NCBI GenBank assembly: GCA_948664205.1
Contig: CAPNDH010000025.1
Coordinates: forward strand, 1-19,061
Length of the DNA: 19,061 nucleotides
DNA from: an uncultured Clostridia bacterium
Lineage (GTDB): Bacteria > Bacillota > Clostridia > TANB77 > CAG-508
Direction of reading: 5' to 3'
Within the stretch, counting starts at the first letter, position 1, and each line of letters starts with the position of its first letter. This document shows, one piece after another, positions 1-6,435 of the stretch. The notes under the pieces are model-generated. The model worked only from the letters and a program-made list of their open reading frames with translations, searched no databases and was not told the DNA's origin. Both the position numbers and the translations under genes were made by a program.

Positions 1-370
1 AAAAATATAAAAAAATTCTCAAAAAAAGTGTCCAAAAACTTGACATAGATCCAATAATGAGTGATAATGCGAATTTACACAATGAAGTAGAACAAATTAA
101 GGCTGAATATAAGCAAAAGGAATTTGATATTGAATGGAAATATAAAAGTAAAATTAAGGGCTTGGAAAAAGAGAACAGCAGATTAAATAAAATAATAGAT
201 AAATTCTATGAAACTATTGATAAATTCATACATTGGATTTGTAAAAATTTGATATGGGGGCAGAAGATAATTTAGTTAGAGATTTTCAAAAAGAAACTAA
301 TACTTATTTAGATGCAGAAAAACAACTTAAACATGAAAAAAAGGAAAAAGAATTTGAAATGGAATTATAA
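1..370 (+). pseudogene. C-terminal remnant of a Pre/Mob-type relaxase, frameshifted and cut by window edge
   Basis: An open frame runs in from base 3 through an ATG at 57 and stops at 275. Its translation is a charged, coiled-coil-like tail (EYKQKEFDIEWKYKSKIKG, then LEKENSRLNKIIDKF) ending in DKFIHWICK. From 248 a different frame continues the same kind of protein (FDMGAEDNLVRDFQKETN, then a Lys/Glu-rich end) and stops at 370. Adding one A to the A5 tract at 243-247 joins the two into a single tail reading CKKFDMGAEDNLVRDF. From family knowledge this combination resembles the end of plasmid-type Pre/Mob (MobV) mobilization relaxases of Firmicutes. No catalytic part is in view, so the assignment rests only on the tail. 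The frameshift may be real decay or a homopolymer error. The internal ATG at 57 has no convincing ribosome site, so an independent 72-residue gene is unlikely. Confidence 0.6.
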
Positions 371-405
371 AATGATATCTTGAAAATTTATTATTTTTAG
401 AAACA

Positions 406-432
406 AGGCACCCACTATTATCGTGAGTGCCT
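406..432 (-). terminator. Probable terminator of the 109-residue gene
   Basis: Arms AGGCACCCAC (406-415) and GTGAGTGCCT (423-432) pair over ten positions with one mismatch, around a 7-nt loop. Read leftward, the hairpin is followed by TTGTTTC and then an A+T-rich stretch. It lies just past the stop of the leftward gene at 442. The U tract is interrupted, so strength is uncertain. Confidence 0.45.
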
Positions 433-441
433 CAAAATGAA

Positions 442-771
442 TCAATAGTGTACTGTGGGAGTGATGCTTACATTACCTAGCCAGTCTATCATGATTTCTA
501 CAAGCTTGCCATCCACTTCCCATGTAAAAATCGATGACATATACTCTAAATTATGCTCACCATCGTGCCGAGCAATTTCGTGTTCTCCCCAGTCAATGCA
601 TGTAATAGGATCAGAACCAAAGATAGCTACTAACTTTTTCTGTTTCCCTTTAGAAAGAATGAAATAGCCTCTTTCCATGTCTTTTACCTCATCTGCTTCG
701 ACTTTTAAGTTTACATTTTGACCTGTAACCCGATAAACTCCTTTTGAAATATTTTTCCATTTAAGATCCAT
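442..771 (-). CDS. Hypothetical protein, 109 aa
   Basis: I do not recognise this protein. It has no signal peptide or membrane segment. The pattern of short alternating hydrophobic stretches (GVYRVTGQNVNLKVEA, KLVAIFGSDPITCIDWG, EIMIDWLGNVSITPTVHY) suggests a small beta-rich cytoplasmic fold. The start is well supported: a TTAGGAGGT ribosome site lies 8 nt or so upstream of the ATG. A sigma-A-like promoter (TTGTGT, 17 nt, TATTAT) sits further upstream and a hairpin follows the stop. The gene is visibly richer in G+C than its neighbours, which fits recent acquisition within the mobile element. Function unknown. Confidence 0.75.
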   Translation of the reverse strand: MDLKWKNISKGVYRVTGQNVNLKVEADEVKDMERGYFILSKGKQKKLVAIFGSDPITCIDWGEHEIARHDGEHNLEYMSSIFTWEVDGKLVEIMIDWLGNVSITPTVHY

Positions 772-846
772 TTTAATACCTCCTAAAATTATTTAGTTGA
801 CAAAGACTTACTATAAAACTGGTGCTTGACCAAATTGTACATATTT

Positions 847-875
847 ATAATAACATAAAATCATTTAAAACACAA
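847..875 (-). promoter_or_regulatory. Putative sigma-A promoter for the 109-residue gene
   Basis: Reading leftward, -35 TTGTGT (870-875) and -10 TATTAT (847-852) are separated by exactly 17 nt. Transcription would start near 840, about 70 nt before the ATG. In DNA this A+T-rich some matches occur by chance. Confidence 0.4.
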
Positions 876-922
876 TATCAAGAATTATTGTATTTTAGCA
901 TTAATTTAATAAGATACATTTT

Positions 923-2083
923 TTATTTCCAATACATATCACTTAATTTCTTTAATTCTATTTTAAAATCTTCTATTTGTTCATCAGTGTAACTATCTCT
1001 TAATTCTCTAGCTTTTTTTGACCATTCCTTAAATTGTTTTTCTTTAAATTTTTTTGTATGATTATAATGTAATCCATGCATTCTTTTGTATTCTCTGTTA
1101 TATTCCTTTAGAATCAAACTATTTTTGACTTTTTCTTTTTGCTTATTTAAAGCCCCAATTTCTCTACAAGTTTTACCAGTATTTAAATATAAATTATTAC
1201 AATATTTTTGGTCGTTCCTTCCTTTTTGATTTGGATTATTGCTAGTAGTAGTGGGTATAAATAATCTACCACAGTTTTCACATTTGTTTATAGTAAAGTT
1301 ATTTTGAATTACTTTAAATAACTCAAATCTAATTTGTTCTTCTGTATTTTGTAATTCATAAACTTCTTCTGCTACAATATGTTTTTCTTTTATTATTTCT
1401 ACAATTTTTTCTACATCTAATCTTCTTTCTTCAAAAGATAATTCTGTATCACATATGTATTTAGTTTTAAATTTAGTATCAAGAAAAAGAGCGTGTGCAG
1501 GTTTAGTATTAACATAGTGTATATCAAATACTCTTTTAGTTTCATATAAGAATAATTTTTCAGGCACACTTAAATTTCTAACAAGAGAGTTATTAGAATA
1601 TTTGCTAATCAATTCTAGCCTTTCCTTTAAATCTATTTTTTTCTCTATAAAGTTTTCTATTAATAAATCTCGTATAGTTTCAAAAAACTTCATATATTCA
1701 TTATGCTTTTTTGCTGATATTTTATCTATTTCTTGAACCCATTTCATAAGCAAAATCTGTGTAGTATATTCATCTTCTTCTAATTCACGAAATATATCAC
1801 TAGGATAATATTTTGGGTTTTCTATAAAAACACCAATTTGAGATTTGAACAATAAATCTGACCTAAATACTTTAGTATTATATGTTTTTACCATTATATC
1901 TATTAAAACTTGTGTGTAAAAATGCGTATATGGAGAAAATTCTAAACATGCTCTAACAATTTGAAACATTTTAAAGAAACAATCCATCTTTTCATCTTCA
2001 GAATCAGTTTCTTTAGCATAACTTACAAGTTCTATAAGCCCAGTGTACATTGTTTTCAATTTATCAAAATCTTCGTAATGCAT
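923..2083 (-). CDS. DUF6076-like zinc-finger protein, probably missing its true N-terminus
   Basis: The main open frame encodes 386 residues, mostly alpha-helical and charged. A Cys cluster starts around residue 268: CENCGRLF, then a Gly/Asn-rich linker, KYCNN, and TCREIG. This probably binds one zinc ion and resembles the C-terminal finger I associate with DUF6076-type proteins of Firmicutes; the function of that family is not known to me. A Lys/Arg-rich helical tail follows. The ATG at 2083 has no ribosome site. The frame stays open upstream for about 26 more codons (GEYFGAIGDFEYNIGDKLYE), until a stop just past a T6 tract on the plus strand (A6 in the message). A good start with GGAGG lies at 2204 in another frame, so one lost A probably separates the natural start from the body. 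The protein is therefore likely disrupted, unless slippage restores the frame. Confidence 0.6.
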   Translation of the reverse strand: MHYEDFDKLKTMYTGLIELVSYAKETDSEDEKMDCFFKMFQIVRACLEFSPYTHFYTQVLIDIMVKTYNTKVFRSDLLFKSQIGVFIENPKYYPSDIFRELEEDEYTTQILLMKWVQEIDKISAKKHNEYMKFFETIRDLLIENFIEKKIDLKERLELISKYSNNSLVRNLSVPEKLFLYETKRVFDIHYVNTKPAHALFLDTKFKTKYICDTELSFEERRLDVEKIVEIIKEKHIVAEEVYELQNTEEQIRFELFKVIQNNFTINKCENCGRLFIPTTTSNNPNQKGRNDQKYCNNLYLNTGKTCREIGALNKQKEKVKNSLILKEYNREYKRMHGLHYNHTKKFKEKQFKEWSKKARELRDSYTDEQIEDFKIELKKLSDMYWK

Positions 2084-2157
2084 TATAGCAAATTCATATA
2101 GTTTATCTCCAATATTATATTCAAAATCACCAATAGCACCAAAATATTCTCCGAGTA

Positions 2158-2220
2158 TTTTTTATTATAATTTTATTATTGTTAAGTGTGAAATTAGTTA
2201 TCATATCAATATTTCCTCCA
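2158..2220 (-). other. Detached 5' end of the zinc-finger gene: GGAGG, ATG 2204, then frameshift at an A6 tract
   Basis: Read leftward, GGAGG (2216-2220) is followed by ATG at 2204-2202 and the codons MITNFTLNNNKIIIKK. The frame then reaches the A6 tract (complement of T6 at 2158-2163). Read as seven A instead of six, the frame passes directly into ILGEYFGAIGDFEYN and on into the 386-residue body. This explains why the downstream ATG at 2083 lacks a ribosome site. Confidence 0.65.
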
Positions 2221-2260
2221 TTTTGAAAAATAGAATATAGTTATTCCAATTTTTAAGTTA

Positions 2261-2289
2261 TCTATAGACTTAGTAAAATCTATTTACAA
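2261..2289 (-). promoter_or_regulatory. Putative proximal sigma-A promoter of the zinc-finger gene
   Basis: Reading leftward, -35 TTGTAA (2284-2289) and -10 TATAGA (2261-2266) are spaced by 17 nt. The predicted start is about 50 nt upstream of the ATG at 2204, consistent with 2204 rather than 2083 being the natural start. Confidence 0.4.
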
Positions 2290-2293
2290 CACT

Positions 2294-2322
2294 ATTTTAG
2301 CATCTTATAATGATTTTATCAA
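2294..2322 (-). promoter_or_regulatory. Putative distal sigma-A promoter of the zinc-finger gene
   Basis: Reading leftward, -35 TTGATA (2317-2322) and -10 TAAAAT (2294-2299) are spaced by 17 nt. It lies directly next to the 11-bp inverted repeat at 2324-2358. Either this or the proximal promoter may be the active one. Confidence 0.35.
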
Positions 2323-2323
2323 G

Positions 2324-2358
2324 ATAGAAAATAGCATTTTAATATATCTATTTTCTAT
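2324..2358. promoter_or_regulatory. Perfect 11-bp inverted repeat, possible operator
   Basis: ATAGAAAATAG (2324-2334) and CTATTTTCTAT (2348-2358) are perfect inverted copies separated by 13 nt. They end 2 nt from the distal leftward -35 box. This placement suits a regulator site, but an A+T-rich hairpin of no function is also possible. There is no U tract on either side that would make a good terminator. Confidence 0.35.
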
Positions 2359-2421
2359 TCATGGAATAGTACATTGAAAATTGAATAGCAAGTTACAAGA
2401 ACAGATAATAAAACTTTCGTC

Positions 2422-2508
2422 TAGCTAACGTGATGTAAAGGGGCGATTCTCTAAAAAGAGTAATGAGGGCAAATCTCATATGGGTATTTTACTTACCACT
2501 TGTAGCTA
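2422..2508 (+). ncRNA. Candidate structured RNA or 5' leader, family not recognised
   Basis: A closing stem can form between TAGCTA at 2422-2427 and TAGCTA at 2503-2508. GTG (2430-2432) with CAC (2497-2499) and GTAAA (2435-2439) with TTTAC (2488-2492) extend it. Inside lie two small hairpins: CTCT/AGAG (2449-2460) and ATGAG/CTCAT (2463-2479). Each hairpin includes a copy of a near-repeat, GGGCGATTCTC (2441-2451) and GGGCAAATCTC (2467-2477). It is locally G+C-richer than its surroundings. It sits 64 nt upstream of the 60-residue gene and could be its leader. I do not recognise a riboswitch or ribozyme core. Confidence 0.35.
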
Positions 2509-2571
2509 CAAAAATTAAGTAATATTTTTAAACTTTTAATAATATTATTGAAATGGAAGAAGGTGAGAATT

Positions 2572-2754
2572 TTGAAAAAGATTTTGAATATTACATTTAT
2601 TAATCCTAATACAGAAGAACAGATAGTACAAGCTATGGCTGGAGTTCTTGCATATAATTTAGCTGAGAATGATGAAAATATAAAATTCAATTACAACAAT
2701 TCAAATACTTATCAAAATTCTCACGAAGATATAGAAGATGAATTAGAATTGTAA
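2572..2754 (+). CDS. Small hypothetical protein, 60 aa
   Basis: The likely start is TTG at 2572, because GAAGGTGAG ends 6 nt before it; a longer reading from TTG 2548 would place that ribosome site inside the coding region. The protein begins MKKILNITFINPNTEEQIVQ and has one short amphipathic helix (AMAGVLAYNLAEN). It ends in a Glu/Asp-rich tail (HEDIEDELEL). I do not recognise a family. It precedes the AlbA_2 gene by 77 nt on the same strand and follows the structured segment at 2422-2508, so it may share a transcript with the cargo genes. Its acidic, small form is compatible with a regulatory or immunity-like role, but nothing proves this. Confidence 0.5.
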   Translation: MKKILNITFINPNTEEQIVQAMAGVLAYNLAENDENIKFNYNNSNTYQNSHEDIEDELEL

Positions 2755-2831
2755 AAAAATGTATAATAAGTATAGAAGAAATAAATAAAATATGATAGAA
2801 TGAGGAAAAATAACTCAAAAGGAGATTTTAG

Positions 2832-4382
2832 ATGAATAAAGAAGATGTTTTAAAATTAATACAAGAATTAAATAAAAAACAAACAGAAACTATTTGTATT
2901 GAAGCTAAAACAGCAAATCGAGGTAAACCAGAAAGATATTATGATACAGTATCAAGTTTTGCTAATACTATGGGAGGAATTATATTATTTGGTGTTGAAG
3001 AAATAAAACATAAAAATAAAACTACTTTTGAAGTAGTAGGAGTTTACGATGCAAATGATTTACAAAAAAATATAACTAATTTGTGTAGTACAGAATTTGA
3101 TCCTATTATAAGACCAGAAATAAGTGTGGTAGATATAGATAACAAGAAAATAATAGCAGTAAAAATTGATATGCTTAATCAAAGAAATAAACCATGTTAT
3201 TACAAGCCTAAAGGACTACATAATGGTTCGTATATAAGAGTTGGTGACAGAGATGATAATATGACTGAATATGAAATATATAAATGTATATCATATAAAG
3301 AAGATGTAAAAGATGATTTAAGACCTGTTGTTAGAGCAACTATGAAAGATTTAGATGAAAAACTTTTAAATAGGTTTATAACAAATGCAAAAGCGGACAA
3401 ACCTAAATTTGCAGAATTTAGTGATGAAGAAATTTTACTTCAATTTGGTGTTTTAACACAAGTTGAAGATAAAATTTTTCCAACAGTTGCAGGAATAATG
3501 GTATTTGGAATTTATCCACAGAAATTTTTCCCACAATGGTTTGTTGCTGCAATAGTTATTCCTGGTTTTAAAGTGGCTGATTTAGGAGAAATAGGACAAA
3601 GATTTGATGATAACAAAAGGATAGAAGGCAATATAAGTGAAATGTATGAAGAAACAATAGGTTTTTTGAACAGAAATATGAAGGTCAAAGTTATAATAAG
3701 TGATAAAACAGGACTTAGAACAGATATAACACAATATCCTAAAGATGCACTTCGTGAGGCAATTTCAAATATGCTAATCCATAGAGATTATAGTCAATTG
3801 AAAACAGGAGTTTATAGTATTATTACTGTATATAAAGATAGAATAGAGTTTAGAAATGTAGGTAATTTATATGGTTCTAACACATTGGAATTATTGGAAA
3901 CAAGAAAAGCTATGGAAGTTAGAAATGAAACTATTGTAAAATTATTAGAAACTTTAGGAGGAATAATTGAAAATAGACATACAGGAATTTCTACTATGCA
4001 AGATAAAATGCGAGAAGCAAATTTGCCAAATCCTATATTTACAAATGAAAGAGAAGATTTTGTAGTTACATTTTATAATGGAGAATATCCAGAATTGTAT
4101 CCAAAAGAACTAATTTTAGATAAAAAGACCCAAGATAAAAAGACCCAAGATAAAAAGACCCAAGATAAAAAGACCCAAGATAAAACACAAACAAATCTTA
4201 ATAAAATATTAGAAATTTGTAAAGAACCTAAAAGTATAGCAGAAATAATGAAAGAGCTTGGATATAAGAGCAATAAAACATTAAAAAGAAATTATATAAA
4301 ACCATTAGTAGAAAAAGGAAAATTAGAAATGACAATACCAGATAAACCAACGAGTAGAAAACAAAAATATATATCGAAGTAA
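2832..4382 (+). CDS. AlbA_2 (Schlafen-type) domain putative transcriptional regulator / ATP-binding protein
   Basis: The 516-residue protein has the architecture of the COG2865 group. An N-terminal AlbA_2 domain (about residues 15-135; IEAKTANRGKPERYYDTVSS, then GGIILFGVEE and GSYIRVGDRDDNMTEYEIY) is followed by a GHKL-like ATP-binding region (ALREAISNMLIHRDYS, RIEFRNVGNLYG, and a Gly-rich stretch near residue 375). Residues 430-449 are four DKKTQ repeats. The last 60 residues form a winged-helix-like end (KSIAEIMKELGYKSNKTLKR). Proteins of this group are common on mobile elements and near defence genes, and their substrate is not generally known. The start is set by AAGGAGA 7 nt upstream. 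It lies 37 nt before the nuclease gene on the same strand, suggesting an operon. Confidence 0.8.
   Translation: MNKEDVLKLIQELNKKQTETICIEAKTANRGKPERYYDTVSSFANTMGGIILFGVEEIKHKNKTTFEVVGVYDANDLQKNITNLCSTEFDPIIRPEISVVDIDNKKIIAVKIDMLNQRNKPCYYKPKGLHNGSYIRVGDRDDNMTEYEIYKCISYKEDVKDDLRPVVRATMKDLDEKLLNRFITNAKADKPKFAEFSDEEILLQFGVLTQVEDKIFPTVAGIMVFGIYPQKFFPQWFVAAIVIPGFKVADLGEIGQRFDDNKRIEGNISEMYEETIGFLNRNMKVKVIISDKTGLRTDITQYPKDALREAISNMLIHRDYSQLKTGVYSIITVYKDRIEFRNVGNLYGSNTLELLETRKAMEVRNETIVKLLETLGGIIENRHTGISTMQDKMREANLPNPIFTNEREDFVVTFYNGEYPELYPKELILDKKTQDKKTQDKKTQDKKTQDKTQTNLNKILEICKEPKSIAEIMKELGYKSNKTLKRNYIKPLVEKGKLEMTIPDKPTSRKQKYISK
4119..4190 (+). repeat. 15-bp tandem repeat, four copies plus a partial, coding DKKTQ
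   Basis: The unit GATAAAAAGACCCAA occurs four times without change at 4119-4178, followed by a shortened copy (GATAAAACACAA) at 4179-4190. The unit length is a multiple of three, so copy-number change would only lengthen or shorten a flexible hydrophilic linker between the ATP-binding region and the winged helix. Confidence 0.95.
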
Positions 4383-4419
4383 GACATAAAATATACAATA
4401 TAATTAGTTGGAGTAAGTT

Positions 4420-5166
4420 ATGAAAGAAAAAGTGAAGAATGATTCGAATATAAATATAAAACAAATTTTAATTATTATTTTCTTTATTTTAGTTATTATT
4501 ATAGGTATTTATGCTAATAATTATAATGAGAATAATAATACGAATGAACAACCAGTAATTTCATATACATTAGATACAATACCAGAATATTCATCAGAAC
4601 CATATATAACAATAAATAATAGCATACCAAATTTTCAAGAAAATGATTTTACAACTAATTCATTTGAAGATTATAGTGATTTAGATGATTATGGAAGATG
4701 TGGAGTAGCATTTGCAAATTTAAATAAAGAAGGAACAATGCCAAAAGAAAACGAAAATAGAAAATCGCTTGATAAAGTAATTCCATCTGGATGGCAAGAT
4801 ACAGAATATCCAGAAATAAATTTGAGCAATTTATATAATAAATGTCACTTAATTGCATATAGCTTGTCAGCAGAAAATGCAAATGATAAAAACATTATAA
4901 CAGGAACAAGATATTTTAATATTAGTGGAATGACACCATTTGAAAATAGAGTAAGAAAATACTTAAATGATAATCCTAACAATCATTGTTTATATAGAGT
5001 AACACCAATATATGAAGGAGATAATAAAGTTGCAAGTGGTATAACCATCGAAGCAGAATCTGTTGAAGACAAAGGCAAAAGTATATGCTTTTATGTTTAT
5101 ATTTACAATGTACAGCCTAGTGTAGTCATAGATTATAGGACAGGAGATAGTAAATTAGCAAAATAA
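4420..5166 (+). CDS. Membrane-anchored DNA/RNA non-specific endonuclease
   Basis: A 248-residue protein with one N-terminal hydrophobic segment (about residues 14-31), so it is likely exported and held in the membrane by an uncleaved signal anchor. After a Ser/Asn/Glu-rich linker (32-90) comes an Endonuclea_NS_2-type nuclease domain. The motif YNKCHLIAYSL carries the presumed general base H143, where the classical motif reads DRGH. GTRYFNISGMTPFEN (about 162-176) supplies the Asn/Glu residues that usually hold the magnesium ion. RVTPIYEGDNKVASGI and YNVQPSVVIDYRTGDS match the end of the fold. The family cuts DNA and RNA without sequence preference; roles range from nutrient scavenging and DNA uptake to toxins. 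Which applies here is not visible. Its start has GGAG about 8 nt upstream. Confidence 0.85.
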   Translation: MKEKVKNDSNINIKQILIIIFFILVIIIGIYANNYNENNNTNEQPVISYTLDTIPEYSSEPYITINNSIPNFQENDFTTNSFEDYSDLDDYGRCGVAFANLNKEGTMPKENENRKSLDKVIPSGWQDTEYPEINLSNLYNKCHLIAYSLSAENANDKNIITGTRYFNISGMTPFENRVRKYLNDNPNNHCLYRVTPIYEGDNKVASGITIEAESVEDKGKSICFYVYIYNVQPSVVIDYRTGDSKLAK

Positions 5167-5191
5167 AAATGAGAAAATATTTGTAAAAGTA

Positions 5192-5220
5192 TTGTAAATT
5201 GAATAAAATTATGTTAATAT
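5192..5220 (+). promoter_or_regulatory. Putative sigma-A promoter for the 247-residue gene
   Basis: TTGTAA (5192-5197), a 17-nt spacer and TAATAT (5215-5220) form a plausible promoter about 90 nt upstream of the ATG at 5313. It overlaps the inverted repeat at 5196-5243, so only one of the two readings may be functional. Confidence 0.3.
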
Positions 5221-5251
5221 AAAAATATGATTTTATTCAATTTAATTTTTA
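5196..5251. terminator. Perfect 14-bp stem after the nuclease gene, possible terminator
   Basis: AAATTGAATAAAAT (5196-5209) pairs perfectly with ATTTTATTCAATTT (5230-5243) around a 20-nt loop, and a T-rich run follows. The stem is almost pure A+T and the loop is long, so it is a weak terminator at best. It begins about 30 nt after the nuclease stop codon. Confidence 0.4.
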
Positions 5252-5312
5252 TTCTTAATATTAAGTCTAAAATTTTCCAAACAATATTTTTTAGAAAGAG
5301 GTCTTATTATAT

Positions 5313-6056
5313 ATGAACGTAGGTGATTTTAACATTAAAAATCTAGGAAAAGAATTATCTCAAAGCAAAGTTTTATCTAACTTTGTAAATGAATTTATTA
5401 ACGAGTTAAAAGGATATCTTGAAAAAGGTAATAATAGAAATATTATGAATATAGTTAATCAAAACAAATATAGCAATTATTGGGAATATCAAAACTTTAT
5501 GGAAGATAATGTGTCAGCTAAAATAGGATTATCAAGATGGGGAAATGATGTTACTTATTATGATGATTTAAGTAAAGCAGTAGATGATAGCATTATGGAG
5601 ATTGCAGAAAGAGAAGGAACATTATACAGAAAACAATTCACTGCAAATGGCTCTGCTAATGGTGGCTTTTATAATGTGGATAAATTTGAAAATGGAAAAA
5701 TCACTCACATTAGTATATCAGAAGATAAAGTGCCAAAAGCATTTCAAAATAAAGATATAATTTTTCAATTTGATGAAAATGGAGATATAAAGGTAAGAAC
5801 AGATTTAAAAGAAAAAGTAGTAAATTTAGCAAGTGAAAAATCATCAGAATTAAAAGCAATGGAAAGCAAAAGAAACAATGAATATAAAAAAGAAGGACAC
5901 ATATATGAAGTTATTGAAGATGATGGTTATATATTTTTAAATGATATTACCGAAGAAAGAGATTTTTCAATAGAAGATATAGATTTTATTGTTGATAGTT
6001 ACAATGGAGAAGGAAAATATCAAGTAATAAATGGAGAATATAAAAAAATTGATTAA
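5313..6056 (+). CDS. Hypothetical protein, 247 aa
   Basis: I do not recognise a family. The protein is hydrophilic with no signal peptide or membrane segment. Residues 1-110 are helical and include a Trp/Tyr-rich patch (NYWEYQNFMEDNV, then LSRWGNDVTYYDDLSKAVDD). A middle part (GSANGGFYNVDKFENGKITH) looks like beta hairpins. A Lys/Glu-rich helix follows (about 165-195), and a small C-terminal beta domain closes it (YEVIEDDGYIFLNDITEERD). AAAGAGGTC about 10 nt upstream of the ATG serves as ribosome site. It stands between the nuclease and a 62-residue acidic protein on the same strand. A partner or inhibitor role for the nuclease is imaginable but unsupported by sequence. Confidence 0.65.
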   Translation: MNVGDFNIKNLGKELSQSKVLSNFVNEFINELKGYLEKGNNRNIMNIVNQNKYSNYWEYQNFMEDNVSAKIGLSRWGNDVTYYDDLSKAVDDSIMEIAEREGTLYRKQFTANGSANGGFYNVDKFENGKITHISISEDKVPKAFQNKDIIFQFDENGDIKVRTDLKEKVVNLASEKSSELKAMESKRNNEYKKEGHIYEVIEDDGYIFLNDITEERDFSIEDIDFIVDSYNGEGKYQVINGEYKKID

Positions 6057-6113
6057 AAAATTTCAATTTAGTATTGTAATTAGCATAATTATAATATTAG
6101 GAGAGGGTGCTAA

Positions 6114-6302
6114 ATGATTAGAAAAATAGGGAATTTTCCGTATGATATTTCTAAATTTGAAAAAGAAGCAAAAGAATTATTTGATGATGAAGATATTATT
6201 GTAGGAGCAATAGATGGAGCAGATGAAGCAATAATACAAAAATTCTTTGATGATGTTTTAGCTTATGAAATCAATGATAGAAATTTAGATAATAAAAATT
6301 AG
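6114..6302 (+). CDS. Small acidic hypothetical protein, 62 aa
   Basis: The reading frame begins with a strong ribosome site (TAGGAGAGGGTG, 5 nt before ATG) and ends 20 nt before a clear terminator, which supports a real gene. The sequence is strongly acidic (KELFDDEDIIVGAIDGADEA, then KFFDDVLAYEIND) and probably folds as two or three helices. I do not recognise it. Being the last gene before the terminator, it probably shares a transcript with the 247-residue protein 57 nt upstream. Acidic small proteins in mobile elements sometimes mimic DNA or act as antidotes; that is only a possibility here. Confidence 0.6.
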   Translation: MIRKIGNFPYDISKFEKEAKELFDDEDIIVGAIDGADEAIIQKFFDDVLAYEINDRNLDNKN

Positions 6303-6320
6303 AATTATAAAATTGAAGTG

Positions 6321-6353
6321 AAAAAACTATTCTCAAAAAGAGAGTAGTTTTTT
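6321..6353. terminator. Bidirectional-type intrinsic terminator after the cargo genes
   Basis: AACTATTCTC (6325-6334) pairs with GAGAGTAGTT (6340-6349), including one G-T pair, around an AAAAA loop. A run of A precedes it and a run of T follows. It closes the cargo transcript and separates it from the recombinase promoter a few bases further on. Confidence 0.85.
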
Positions 6354-6354
6354 C

Positions 6355-6383
6355 TTGCTTTTTTACAAACAATATGCTAAAAT
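6355..6383 (+). promoter_or_regulatory. Putative sigma-A promoter of the serine recombinase
   Basis: TTGCTT (6355-6360), a 17-nt spacer and TAAAAT (6378-6383) lie about 50 nt upstream of the recombinase start and directly after the cargo terminator, so the recombinase appears to have its own transcript. Confidence 0.45.
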
Positions 6384-6435
6384 GTAACAGAACGAAAATA
6401 ATGAAACAGAAAAATAAATGGGAAGTAGTGATGTT

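Larger units (their letters stand above)
2205..2571. other. Divergent non-coding region with two leftward promoters, an inverted repeat and a structured segment
   Basis: This gap of about 370 nt separates the leftward zinc-finger gene from the rightward cargo genes. It holds two overlapping leftward sigma-A-like promoters, an 11-bp inverted repeat just upstream of them, and at 2420-2510 a segment able to fold into a multi-branched RNA. The sequence ACATTGAAAATTGAATAG at 2372-2389 recalls the TTGAAAACTGAATA phrase often seen in rRNA spacer leaders of Firmicutes; that comparison is from memory only. No longer coding frame with a ribosome site was seen. Confidence 0.5.

Noticed and set aside
40..60. 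TTGACA at 41-45 region with an apparent downstream ATG at 57 as a promoter and gene start
   Set aside because: The frame is open upstream to the window edge and the TTGACA-like bases are codons of the relaxase tail; no -10 box is suitably placed before the ATG.
797..825. TTGACA at 797-802 as a rightward promoter
   Set aside because: No -10-like hexamer occurs 16-18 nt downstream, and the next rightward gene lies beyond two leftward genes.
2422..2508. Group II intron, hammerhead or TnpB-guide type RNA
   Set aside because: None of the core motifs I know for these RNAs is visible, and no reverse transcriptase or TnpB-like gene is present nearby.
4119..4190. Short direct repeats as a CRISPR array
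   Set aside because: The units are contiguous without spacers, only 15 bp long, and lie in frame inside a coding region.
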